A stretch of DNA of 25,155 nt from NCBI GenBank assembly GCA_036897485.1, contig JAYMTF010001236.1:1-25155 (forward strand), given 5' to 3'. The stretch is from Pelargonium nanum (lineage: Eukaryota; Streptophyta; Magnoliopsida; Geraniales; Geraniaceae). The notes beneath the pieces were generated by a model. It ran no database searches. It was not told where the DNA came from and was given only the letters and a program-made list of their open reading frames with translations. Positions 1 to 10,093 of the stretch are shown piece after piece. The position numbers were made by a program, and so were the translations under genes. How positions within the stretch are numbered: position 1 is the stretch's first letter; every line of letters begins with the position of its first letter.

Positions 1-1842
1 AAAAGATCAAGTATTCCTCTAAAATTTGAGAAAATGACATGTGGCAGTAGATGGTACTGCTTTATATATTATATAGATTTGTGAGAACGTGAAATATAGT
101 TGGATATATAAAAAAAAAAATAGAAAAACATGTTCTCTGTAAACAAATATTGGATTCAGACTGCAAATTCTAGAAGACTCTGCCTGATTCATGTGTATAT
201 ATTTAAAAATGCCAAAAAAATAAATAAATTCTTTCTCTACAAGTTTTTTCAATACAAAAGGAAATTTCTAGGCATTTGCATCTTCTGGTTGATCATATTG
301 CTGCATTATTTATTTTAGATGATACAGTTGTATATCTTAGTTCAACTCCACGCAAATTTAGAGCAAACTCAATGACTTTTTTTTTTCTTTTCCAAAATTC
401 GAAACTGGATTTGATGATTATCTTATTACATGTGATCTGCATGTTTAGCTTGTTAACCACCAGTCTTTTATCTATTTTTATGTATAACCTAATTATTAAA
501 TTTACTTATACTCCATCTGTGCTAAAATAATCGTTTACTTTCTTTATAAAAAAAATTCTCAAGATGATCTTGTCTAATTCAATTCGAGCGTTGTTGGAGA
601 GCTTCGAGACGTACAGAGAAAGAGACGAACAGTTGGTTGATGGCATATTATTAATTACTGTACTATTCATCATCATAAACTCATCATTCACATTAGGGAA
701 TGCTTCAACCATGGACCTTTTGTTGGCCCCATCTTTGTCTAACCTTTTCTTTTCTTTGAGATCTACATATTACCTTTTATCTTTTTACTACGCCAAATTT
801 TGACTCACTTTCCATTTTCGGATCAGTAATAGTTGTTTTAGGTGTAATTTATTCATAATCACAGTCTCTAATCTTTCACCTTAGTACTGGATTTTATGTA
901 CACACAATTAATGTCTTAATTATTAGTCAAGAGTACTGTTGAGCCATATTGAGAGATTGATGAAGAAGGTTGAAGAATCTGGGCGGTTTAGGAAAAAGAA
1001 GATGACAAGTCAATTCAAGAATTTAAAGCAATGGAACGTACAGTGAGAGGTAGGGAAAAAAACAGAGAAGAGAAGAACAAGTGTGAGAAACTAGCAGTTT
1101 AGTTTACACACAACAGAAGCATTAACATTTAATACTTCCATCTGCTGCTCACCTCAATTTGGCTCTCTTCCCTTTTGATCTATTCCTTTCACCATCCTAT
1201 TCCTAGTACAACTTTTCTACTCATTTCCTTTGCAACACAAAACCATATATATATCACTTACTTTTGAAAGTTTGAACAAGAAACTGTTTAAAAACAAAGA
1301 AGAGAGATTGAGTTGTATGGAAATCAAAGTTATATATATACACTATAAATGCCCCATCATGAGTTTCCACACTTGATCATTTTGGTAAACATATATGGTA
1401 ATTAATCAACTACTTAATATACCATGCTCGACTTGATTTGTTATACCTCATCAGAGAGAGTAAGACGTTTAAGTTAAAACACAAGATAAATGAATTCCAA
1501 GAACCGTACAGCGTTCGGTTCATAATTCTATTGACGAAAAGATTCCAATCAACTGGTAAGAAAAAAACAAAAAATAAAGAGGAAGTGGGGTTAGATGACA
1601 AGTCATTGAGTGAGACAATGACTGGATGGTGAAAACATAGTCAAAACAGTAGAGAAAAAAAAGAAGTGCTGTTGCTGCTGCTAAGATGGTATATGGCTTG
1701 CATGGCATCTTTCTCTCCGCCATTATAATACCAACTTCTTAATTTACTTCACTTTCATTTAAAAACCTCACTTAGCTACCAAGCTATTAGCTCTCTCTCT
1801 CTCTCTCTAAACCATATCATTGAGCTCTATATATAGCTTGCC
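1..1842. other. Intergenic DNA upstream of the HMA gene
   Basis: This AT-rich stretch has no convincing gene. Open frames of 60-100 codons occur on both strands, but they have low-complexity composition, no recognisable motif, and overlap one another in opposite directions. A (CT)9 tract at 1791-1808 lies about 35 bases before the HMA start codon. CT tracts of this kind are common in plant core promoters and 5' leaders, so the promoter and leader of the next gene probably occupy roughly the last 200-300 bases. I could not pick a single TATA box. Confidence 0.6.
1791..1808 (+). repeat. (CT)9 microsatellite in the probable 5' leader of the HMA gene
   Basis: Nine perfect CT units lie 35 bases upstream of the HMA start codon. 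Pyrimidine tracts at this position are typical of plant leader or core-promoter sequence. A regulatory role is inference only. Confidence 0.7.
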
Positions 1843-2445
1843 ATGAAATATATGAAGACAACATCCAAGAAGATGAGAGGCTTCATGTGCCAATCTCCGG
1901 CAGCAACTTCCATTTGCCGGAGCAGAGACGCTCGATCGGTTGTTGTGCCTAGACGACCAGACAATGCCAAGTTAATCACCAGTGCCACTGCCAAGTACTC
2001 TAGGCTTGGTACCTGTAGGAGCCAAGTTTTTGTAGCTCCGGGCATCAAAAAACAAGATCGCCATGAATCTGATGAAGCCAACACGCTAGCAAAACCAACT
2101 TTTCCTACACCATCAGACAATAGAGTCTTCCAGGTCAGTATAGTTTATAAACAAGCGTAACAACAGAGGCTCGAATTTAAGAACTCAAGACAAACAAGTG
2201 TTTTGAGCCACTTACTTAGTTGTTAACAAAATATTATTGTTGTTAATTTGCATGAAACAGTACATATGGTTTGTGTTCTATATATATTTTTAATTTTCAT
2301 TTCATGATCATATATGTATGCATGATTGTGTTTTATTATTGTGTTTTCTTTTAGTCTTGTGCCCATTTTGTGTCTGTTCATCTGTTCAATTGTTTCAAAT
2401 ATCTAACTCAAAATAAAATAAAAATAATTTAGTAACGTTTTGTAG

Positions 2446-2476
<31 letters not shown>

Positions 2477-3086
2477 TGTTTTGATTTCTTTAGTGAAGAA
2501 ATTTGAAAGGGGGTAGGAGGGCAGAAGTGGGTGAAATGGAATCTAATGAAATGGTCCACCTGTTAATTTATAATTTAGTTTGAGGAAGTTAATTAATGTA
2601 GCTTCACAATAGTGACATTTCACCTTATTTTGGGTCTTTAGCAATTAAAATACGTACGTACCAAAACTACCAGTTTGTATGTGTTTATACAAGAGTGCCA
2701 CGAGCGTTCTGGTCTGTGGATGATAAATTAATATTACCATTAAAAGTTAATAGAGTTAAATGAAATTAATTTCACTTTATTATTTGGTTGCAGGTTGTTG
2801 TCATGAGAGTTTCTCTTCACTGCCAAGGTTGTGCCGGTAAACTAAAGAAACATTTATCCAAAATGGAAGGTAATTAACAATTTAACACCTTATAATTTCA
2901 TGTCAAGTATTGTTTATACGTATATATATATATATATAACTAATGAATATTAATTAAACAGGAGTAACATCATTCAACATAGAACTAGAAAGCAAGAAGG
3001 TAATAGTGAAGGGTCATGTATCTCCAGCAGGAGTTCTAGAGAGCATCTCAAAGGTGAAGAGGGCTGAGTTTTGGCCTTGTAATTAA
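1843..3086 (+). CDS. Heavy-metal-associated (HMA) domain protein, NaKR/HIPP-like
   Basis: Exons 1843-2133, 2794-2869 and 2962-3086 join to 163 codons plus TAA, with GT-AG introns in phases 0 and 1. The N-terminal half is basic and probably disordered, with an RGFMCQSPAAT motif near residues 12-22 and VVPRRPDN near residues 34-41; I recall this motif pair from a plant HMA subgroup. The HMA domain covers about residues 98-160. Its beta strand VVVMRVSLHC leads into the metal-site motif CQGC, followed by KMEGVTSFNIELESKKV and VESISKVK-like segments. Family members bind soft metal ions, such as copper or zinc, through the two cysteines and act as metallochaperones or phloem/ion-homeostasis factors. 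There is no C-terminal CaaX box, so it is not a typical isoprenylated HIPP. Methionines at 1852 or 1873 are alternative starts. Confidence 0.88.
2444..2475. repeat. AT microsatellite in intron 1 of the HMA gene
   Basis: A run of alternating A and T, broken by a TTTA interruption near 2461, lies within the 660-base first intron. A second alternating TA run lies at about 2919-2938 in intron 2. Both are simple repeats without apparent function. Confidence 0.7.
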
Positions 3087-5604
3087 CTCATTGCTTCATT
3101 AAATTAATATATGGATTGGAGAGACTAGCTAGAGAGTGATTGTTGATCATGTGCAGTATTTATGGTGTCTTGTACTCCTAATTTATAACATATGTAAACA
3201 TGGACTACTTATTTTATTTTTCTTATACCCAAAATAGATCATTAATGGTATTTTTATTAAAAGGTCTCAAGGTGAAAACAAAGTACAGACACCCAATAAA
3301 CAGAAGAAAAATAAGAACAGGGAAGACCCTTAAAAGATTACACATATACAGACACCCAATACTTTTTTTTTTTTTTTTAACACATAAAACCCAATACTTA
3401 ATTACTGCAGAATGAAATAATAATGCAATTAAGAAAGGCTTATTTTAATTATGGTGAGAGACTAAGAGTGTCTTCAAATCAACTTACAAGTATCCCAAGA
3501 CTATTCTCTTTCTAAACTATATTAAGAAACATTAGGTTGTGATTTATCTAGGTTTTTAGATATCATGTTAAGAGTATTTGCATTGAAGAGATAGAATTTG
3601 AATTTTTAAATATCACATTTTGAGTTTTTATCCACCAAATACACGAATCTCCTTCTGCCACCAACAAAATATGTACGTTCACATTGAAACTACAAGATAA
3701 TCAAACATGCTCCTTTTAGAAATTAAAAAAGAAAAAGAGAAAAAAAAAAGTTGGTGTGGTTTGCACTTAACTAAGCATATAAACTATACAGTCTTCCTGA
3801 ACACAAAAGTGTATATATCTATGGAGAAATTAAGTAGTTAGTACTTTGTAGGTTTGGAGGATTTGATTCACACTCTTGGGTTCTTAATTAACTTGATTTT
3901 TAGCATCTAATGCCACCGAAGAACACGAGTATCTTGCCATTGACCAGTACTTGATAATTATTTATTATTTAATCCATTGTTTTAGTTCTTAACAATCATG
4001 GTTCCATCACTTAAAATAATTCAATGGAAGAAACGAATAGTTACAAAAGACTCATTCATTCACATTAACCATTTTCAATCTTCACACATGTGCCATGCTT
4101 TAAAATAACATAACAAAAATTATATATATAGGTGATAAAAAAGATGACATCACTAATTAAGCAGGTTGAACCATGTTGTTTAAACATTTCAGATTTCATT
4201 TAAGGTCTCGGGTTCAAGTCTCTTTTCTCATAGTTGAAACAAGGTATATGTACTCAAATTTAATAAAATTGTGAGCATTTTTATATTCTAATTTTAATTT
4301 AATCACTAAAAAATTATTAATTTTTCAATTTTTAGAGGTTCAATTTTTAACAAAACCCCTCGAAATGATTGGATGGCCCGGCCGGTTCCATATATCTTTT
4401 TTTTTTTTTTAATAAAGGTTCCATATGTCTTAAGTGAAATTAACAGTGCACTTATAGTTCCCTTCAAAAAAACAGTGCACTTATAGTTAGATTGGATTCA
4501 ATTGGACGTTCTCAATTCACATTAAACTCTTGGGTGTGCCTCACGTGGTTGAATTTTCAATGAACTCCATGATTTTCTTACCAAAAAGGATGGGTACGAG
4601 AATAAATATCGCATAGTTTGGTTATCGATCACTAATTACTTTATGCGCAAAGAAAAAAAAAAGTTGTGGAAACCACGGGCTTCAGGAGATGAAGATGTAT
4701 CTTCATTGGCTTAATTATTCTGAATTAGTAGTAATCCATGTTTAGGATGTGTGCGAATATTGATAAATTAGGATAGAAGAGAACCAACTTACATTTGTAA
4801 ATCTCAATTGCAATTCACATTTCATAACTTAATAAAGCGCAATTATCTTTTATACATAAGGCATGATTAATTATTTCCAAAGTTAACTCATTTTGATCGG
4901 ATTCTTGCTAACTACGGAACAAGCTTTCGAAGAACACGAGTTGATGGAAATTCGTAAACAAAATAACCTACTACGAAATGGATGGATGTACTTGAGGCTC
5001 ATTTGAGTTCCCTCAGTTTTCAGAGCTGAAATCAAGACCCGGACCATCGAAGGTAGTCTTGGATAGAAAGCGGGCCAAAAATTTTCCCCTAAAATAGTCT
5101 AAGAAATAAATGGTTTTATAAATTTAGTACGAGACCTACATAAATATTGTCAATCTCGTTAATTTCGTGACACATCACTATTTTTTTATGGTTTTGTTAT
5201 AATGAAGAAGTATAAATAAATGGTTGTTTGCTAATTAACACTATTAGGTGCTTTCTGTAAACACTTACAAAAGAGTTATTATTTGATACTACAGGAATGA
5301 AAAAGTACTTATGTGCAGTACACATATAATATAAAATATATTTTAATCAAGTATTTTTTACAAAAATGTTCAAAAAACAAGGCCTAAATAATTTTTTTTG
5401 CTTATTACATCAGTAGAGAGAATCTTATTTATTTTCCTATGTGTCAACATTGAGGGGGCTACGATCAAGAGTTAAATCACATGTTCATTTATTTATGCAC
5501 TTAATTAGTCTTCCTTTGGTATTTGAGATTCTTTAATTATGTGTGTATATAATAAGCTCACACACACTTGAATTGAAAAGCAAGACCCTTATTAACAAAT
5601 TTCC
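3087..5604. other. Gene-free intergenic region between the HMA and BCAT genes
   Basis: No coding potential is recognisable in these 2.5 kb. The region contains three short direct-repeat pairs around homopolymer-bearing inserts (3354-3399, 4384-4431 and 4442-4488) and a tRNA-like B-box motif near 4211. The last few hundred bases should contain the BCAT promoter. A stretch at 3465-3600 with two similar AAGAGT(G/A)T starts resembles ends of MITEs, but I found no inverted partner. Confidence 0.6.
4150..4275 (+). mobile_element. Possible decayed tRNA-derived SINE
   Basis: The string GGGTTCAAGTCTC at about 4210-4222 matches the internal Pol III B box (GGTTCGANTCC-like). A loosely A-box-like GCAGGTTGAACC lies about 40 bases upstream. 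No clear poly(A) tail or target-site duplication was found, so this is only a candidate. Confidence 0.3.
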
Positions 5605-7343
5605 ATGGCAACAGCATTGCTTGAGCAACCAGCTTGTGATCAACCCACCAAAACCAGGTATTATTATAGCAATATAGCTCTGTAGTTATTGAGTTTTGAA
5701 ATCAGCTGATATATCATTTGCTTCAACATACATGTAAATATGGTTGCAATACGTGCATGGTTTGATCCAATTAATACTTGTCCTTCAGTAATGGACACAA
5801 CAAATCCGTCCATGTGAACTGGGACGAGCTCAGATTCGGCCTAATCCCAACAGATTACATGTATGTCATGAAATGTTCCAAAGGAGAGAGCTTCTCCCCA
5901 GGATCAGGATGTCTCAAACCCTATGGAAACATCGAATTAAGCCCTTCCTCCGGAATCTTGAATTACGGACAGGTACTCATCTTTGAACTTTATATATTAA
6001 GCCAGTTCTGCCATGGAATTAAGTGTCTTAATTACTTACATTCTTGTGGTACTTGTTAATTTTGAAGGGATTGTTTGAAGGACTAAAGGCGTGCAGGGGC
6101 GAAAACGGGCATATTCTGCTGTTCAGGCCGGAACAGAATGCTCTGAGGATGAAGATTGGGGCAGAGAGGATGTGCATGCCTTCCCCTTCTGTTGATCAAT
6201 TTGTTGATGCTGTTAAGCAAACTGTCCTGGCCAATCAACATTGGGTATTATATATTGCTCTATTTATATACTATTTTGTTTTCATTGTAATGTAACAGTA
6301 GCTAGTTTATTGATTAAATGAATATGATCAGGTGCCTCCTAAAGGCAAAGGGTCACTGTATATTAGGCCTCTCCTGATGGGATCAGGACCAATTCTTGGT
6401 TTGGGTCCTGCCCCTGAGTACACTTTTCTTGTATATGCTTCTCCTGTTGGCAGTTATCACAAGGTGGGTTCATATTGATTCCCATTTCTCAATTCAATAT
6501 CAGAATCAAGCAACAAGTTTTTGTGTTTAATAACAAAATGTTGAATGCATTATTAGGATAATGGAGCACTGAACTTGGTTGTGGAGGAAAATAGCCATAG
6601 AGCAGTTCCTGGTGGGACTGGATGCATAAAAACTATCACCAACTATGCACCTGTAAGCTACTATGTAATTAAGTACTACCATTTTGGAACCAATATAACA
6701 TATGTATGTTTGCATGCAGATTTACAAAGCAACTGTTGAAGCAAAGGCCAAAGGTTTCTCTGACATCTTGTTCCTAGATGCATTGACTGGGAAACATATT
6801 GAGGAGGTGTCTTCATGTAACATCTTCATCGTCAAGGCACGCAAAATTAACACTTCATTTAGTTCACAGTATGATTTCAAGAAAATGAACTAAATTTACA
6901 GATTAGTTTCTCAAATGTTGCAGGGCAATGTTGTGTCAACTCCGGCAACAAGTGGAACCATTCTTCCCGGAATCACCCGGAAAAGCATAATTGAGCTAGC
7001 TTCAGATATTGGTTACCAGGTGATGGAGCGTGCTGTTTCGGTGGAGGAGTTGATGGATGCTGAGCAAGTGTTCTGCACTGGAACTGCTGTGGTTGTTAAG
7101 CCTGTTGGTAGTGTCACCTATCATGACAAAAAGTATATTACACCTTCTTTTTTTGCTTAATTTTTGACATGAAATTAACTTGTGCACTTATATATGTTTG
7201 TTAACTATGGATTGTTTGTACACTGCAGGGTTATATACAGAACTGGAGATGGATCACTTTCGGAAAAATTACGTGCCATGCTTACCGGAATTCAAATGGG
7301 AAAGATTGAAGATAACAAGGGGTGGACGGTCAAGATTGATTAA
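5605..7343 (+). CDS. Branched-chain amino acid aminotransferase, probably cytosolic
   Basis: Eight exons (5605-5657, 5789-5972, 6068-6244, 6332-6463, 6557-6652, 6720-6836, 6924-7132, 7229-7343) join in frame to 360 codons plus TAA. The enzyme is a fold-type IV PLP aminotransferase that interconverts Leu, Ile and Val with their 2-oxo acids, using 2-oxoglutarate/glutamate. Family landmarks run in order: [54 protein letters not shown], then [12 protein letters not shown] with the likely Schiff-base lysine at about residue 207, [35 protein letters not shown] and a KGWTVKID end. Only about 28 residues precede the conserved start and no transit peptide is evident. This resembles cytosolic plant BCATs (BCAT4/BCAT6 type) rather than plastid or mitochondrial ones; location is inferred. 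The sixth intron seems to use a GC donor. An AATAAA lies about 65 bases after the stop. Confidence 0.93.
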
Positions 7344-7893
7344 TTAATCCTTCAATTTTACATATGTTAACAGATGATTGTTGGCGCTAGTTTTCATTTT
7401 GTTCGCTCAATAAAATAAGTGACCTACGAATAAGCTAACTATCTGATTTATAATTTAAAGCGAAACTAGATAGTATATGTTAAATATCTATTTATAGCAC
7501 GGTTCGATTTTTGTCTTCTTCACTAAATGTAAGTAATATAGAAGTGGATAAAATAATATCTGTAATCCTAATTGAAATCGAATCCACACCTGTAAGAAAA
7601 TGCAAATCCATAATTGATTAACTCAATATTAGATGTATCTCAAATTTTCCCAATTCAAAGACAACTTCAAGTCTTCAACAATAACAAGAGCAAGAAGAAA
7701 ATAAATATATGGCACAAAAGAATATTTACAATACAAGAAACAAAAGAGAAAGGCAAATATCATGGATCACCATAGAATAATTAATCAAATATGATAGTGA
7801 TAACATTAACATATGTGCATCCCACAACTTCATTAGCTCTAAACAAAAACAGCTTAATTAGTCTTCCAAGGAGCATACATTTTGTTAACTAAA
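7344..7893. other. Convergent 3' intergenic region between BCAT (+) and ERF (-)
   Basis: AT-rich sequence holding the 3' ends of two convergent genes. An AATAAA-like signal for BCAT lies near 7409. I see no gene or repeat element in it. Confidence 0.6.
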
Positions 7894-8484
7894 CTAATCC
7901 TTTGTTAGCTTTAAGGGCTCTTTGTTGACAAAATTACCCTCAGCTTCCGCCGCCGGCGTATCCCCGTCCTCCGCCGGTGGCTGCGGGAAGTTAAGCAGCG
8001 CGTTGGGGCCACGCAGCTTAAGAGCGGCTTTGTCGTACGCAAACGCCGCCTCCTCGGCGGTGTTAAACGTCCCGAGCCAGAGGCGCCCGCCTGACGTCAT
8101 CGGATCCCTGATTTCCGCCGCCCACGTTCCCCATTTCCTCTGCCGCACGCCGCGGTACTTCGACGAGCCTCGCTTCGCCGGAACTACGCTTTTCCCGCCG
8201 GAATCCTTCCCGGCGGAGGCCTCTTCCGCCGTCGGAGGCTGCCCAATTGTGATTTGGGTTCGGAATTTCTTACCCTTCCGGGTCAGTGGCGCCGAGCCTT
8301 CTCTCCGTCCGCCTTCGTCGCTGCTCGAGGAGTCCGTCGCGTCGCCGTCTGTGACTGATATGCGAACAACTCTGGGCCTGGCGGCCTCCGTCGCGAAGCA
8401 TCGCCGGACGGGAAGCTTCTCCGGCCTGGCGAGCTCTGGTTGGTTCGAATTTTGAACGAATTTGATGGTCGGGGTCGTATCCAT
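7894..8484 (-). CDS. AP2/ERF transcription factor, group VI/VI-L (ERF118/CRF-like)
   Basis: An intronless frame of 196 codons ends in TAG. Residues about 37-59 hold [20 protein letters not shown], matching the CRF motif (basic start, then an Asp-rich serine stretch) that defines ERF group VI. The single AP2/ERF domain spans about 109-167: [20 protein letters not shown], then [16 protein letters not shown] and a [11 protein letters not shown] end. Group VI proteins bind GCC-like boxes in the nucleus and several respond to cytokinin; the response here is inferred from the family. The usual [11 protein letters not shown] carries Thr instead of Lys, and the QRKW form suggests the VI-L branch. The gene is strikingly GC-rich compared with its flanks. 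The start is the first ATG of the frame. Nothing looks broken. Confidence 0.92.
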   Translation of the reverse strand: MDTTPTIKFVQNSNQPELARPEKLPVRRCFATEAARPRVVRISVTDGDATDSSSSDEGGRREGSAPLTRKGKKFRTQITIGQPPTAEEASAGKDSGGKSVVPAKRGSSKYRGVRQRKWGTWAAEIRDPMTSGGRLWLGTFNTAEEAAFAYDKAALKLRGPNALLNFPQPPAEDGDTPAAEAEGNFVNKEPLKLTKD

Positions 8485-8618
8485 TTTTTGATTATTTTTG
8501 TTTTATTTTTGGGGGAAATGGTAATGGCTTTGAGAGTGGAGCAGTGCTGAGCGTGAAATACGGACCTAGCCTGTACATACGAATCCGTATAATACGCCCC
8601 ATACGCTTTCTTCAGACA

Positions 8619-8694
8619 GGCCCATAGCATGATCTAGAACTGACCCAACTTATTGGGCTTCAGTTGAGACTCCATTATGAGCTACATGGCCCAT
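8619..8694 (-). promoter_or_regulatory. Three TGGGCY (site II-like) motifs upstream of the ERF gene
   Basis: GGCCCAT occurs at 8619-8625 and 8688-8694, giving TGGGCC on the minus strand, and TGGGCT occurs at 8654-8659 on the plus strand. TGGGCY site II elements are TCP-binding motifs, typically clustered upstream of genes active in growing tissue. They lie 130-210 bases upstream of the ERF start codon, a plausible promoter position. Function is inferred. Confidence 0.45.
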
Positions 8695-8800
8695 TTTAAT
8701 AATGGTACTTGTCTAACATGAACAATGTGAAGAATCTGATTCGAGCACCAACTGAACCCACTGAGCCGTACACTCTTCTCTGCCTACAAAAAACACTACA

Positions 8801-8914
8801 TATTTTGAGATTAAACAGTACTTGGCAAGACATGTATAGACAATCTATTCTGAGATTAAAGAGTACTTGGGAAGACATGTATAGGCAATCTATTCTGAGA
8901 TTAAACACAACTGG
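8801..8914 (+). repeat. 45-bp tandem repeat, about 2.5 copies
   Basis: Units 8801-8845 and 8846-8890 differ at only four positions, and a partial third unit runs 8891-8914. Each unit starts TATT(T/C)TGAGATTAAA and ends CAATC. Because 45 is divisible by three, open frames pass through it on both strands, but there is no evidence that it is translated. It lies 320-430 bases upstream of the ERF start codon. Confidence 0.9.
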
Positions 8915-8987
8915 TGCATGAAGTTATAATTAGCAGTAACAGTACTTGCATAAACAGTGCAATTATGATCCAAATTACAGTCACTGT

Positions 8988-9342
8988 CACTGGCAGAGCT
9001 GGGGGAGAGCAATAGTAGGCAGCTGCCCACCCCAGCTCCATATATAGTGTTAAATGTATATTTCATGATATCATTTCATGGTATAATGGTTAAAGGCTTA
9101 GCTATGCCCATGCCTGATTTCAAATCTTGTGGCAAGCAAAATTAAACCATGAATATATTTTCATAGCATTTTTTTCACTCGTTTTTAATAATATTTTTAT
9201 CTTAAATTTTCCACACCTTTAATCACCAAGGTTAAAAGTTGTTTATTTTTTGGATGCGTGTTTAAAAAGTCGAAACCTTTGAATTTTAATTTTTTTATCA
9301 GAATTTTGCCTACCCTATCTCTAATCTCTAGCTCCGCCACTG
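8988..9342. mobile_element. Non-autonomous hAT-like element (MITE) with 8-bp target duplication
   Basis: The left end reads CACTGGCAGAGCT and the reverse complement of the right end reads CAGTGGCGGAGCT, so 11 of 13 terminal bases agree. Similarity continues inward to a shared TAGGC. The direct repeat GTCACTGT occurs immediately outside both ends (8980-8987 and 9343-9350). An 8-bp target duplication and CA-starting ends with a GTGGCGGAGCT core fit the hAT superfamily. The 355-bp interior has no transposase frame, so the copy is non-autonomous. It contains a tRNA A-box-like string, GGTATAATGGTTAAAGGC, near 9079-9096, perhaps a nested SINE remnant. The perfect target duplication suggests a fairly recent insertion. 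Confidence 0.8.
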
Positions 9343-9625
9343 GTCACTGTCCACAATTTTTGAAGAAAAAGAAAAGACAGACATGAATGGTGGTTAATGT
9401 GGTACACAACAGCTGAAACATTACATGACTGAAGTGGACTTATGGGTTTTAACACAAGTTAAAAAGAAAAAGTTGTGCAACACAACAATTAGTTGATTTG
9501 GTTTGCAAGAAAATAAAGAATACGGTGTATCATATAGATGGACCTAATTAACGTGAAATTATTGGAAGTGATACTACTAGAAATTTTGAAGTTTATACAC
9601 GGTGACAAGTTGTATTTTGTCTTTT

Positions 9626-9769
9626 TTTTTTTTTAATTAATTGAGCTACACATCAGGGTAGCTCTCTCCTTTTAACCCAAAATCCACCCCACGCAATGAG
9701 ATTTGAACCCACAACCTCCCACATGAAGATGTGTGTCTTGACCATTGCGCCACCCCCTAGGGGGCGTAG
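9626..9769 (-). mobile_element. tRNA-derived SINE with poly(A) tail and target-site duplication
   Basis: Read on the minus strand, the element has an A-box-like TGGCGCAATGG near its 5' end and a good B box, GGTTCAAATCTC, about 45 bases further on. It ends in a poly(A) tail of about eight or more bases. The direct repeat AAAAGACAAA (minus strand; 9616-9625 and 9770-9779) flanks it. The length of about 144 bp, Pol III promoter layout, tail and 10-bp duplication together identify a plant tRNA-type SINE. It lies downstream of the UGT gene, on the same strand. It would have been mobilised by LINE enzymes in trans. Confidence 0.87.
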
Positions 9770-9779
9770 TTTGTCTTTT

Positions 9780-10093
9780 AGCCTATTAATGTGTCGACAT
9801 TGGATTTGTTGTTGAAGTTTGGCAAATATTCTTTCCTCTGTACATTTTGGTTTTCACTCTTCATTTTATTTTTTTATGGATACTTTTAGCAGTTGTGTAT
9901 TTTTGTTTGAAATTTTGTATAAATTAATGGAAAAGTATTTTTAACCTTAGTCAATTAAACAATCCCAAACCCTAATATTCAAATATTTTACGGCATAATC
10001 CAACAGATCGAAATTACATGCAGGAATGGCAAATCTAACACAATACATCAACATTAAAGATAACGTACACATTTGGTCGTGTCAGTGGATGGA
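9780..10093. other. 3' flank of the glucosyltransferase gene
   Basis: AT-rich sequence that must contain the 3' UTR and poly(A) site of the minus-strand UGT. No other feature is seen. Confidence 0.5.

Noticed and set aside
564-803. 79-codon plus-strand frame and overlapping minus-strand frame near the left end
   Set aside because: Both are AT-rich with hydrophobic low-complexity translations and no recognisable motif or splice context.
7922-8455. 177-codon plus-strand open frame across the ERF gene
   Set aside because: It is the antisense shadow of a GC-rich coding sequence. The minus-strand frame has clear AP2 and CRF domains, and this one has none.
8696-8921. 70-codon frames on both strands with repeated RLNSTW-like or FNLRIDCLYM-like units
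   Set aside because: They are produced by the 45-bp tandem repeat, whose length is a multiple of three. There is no sign of a real protein.
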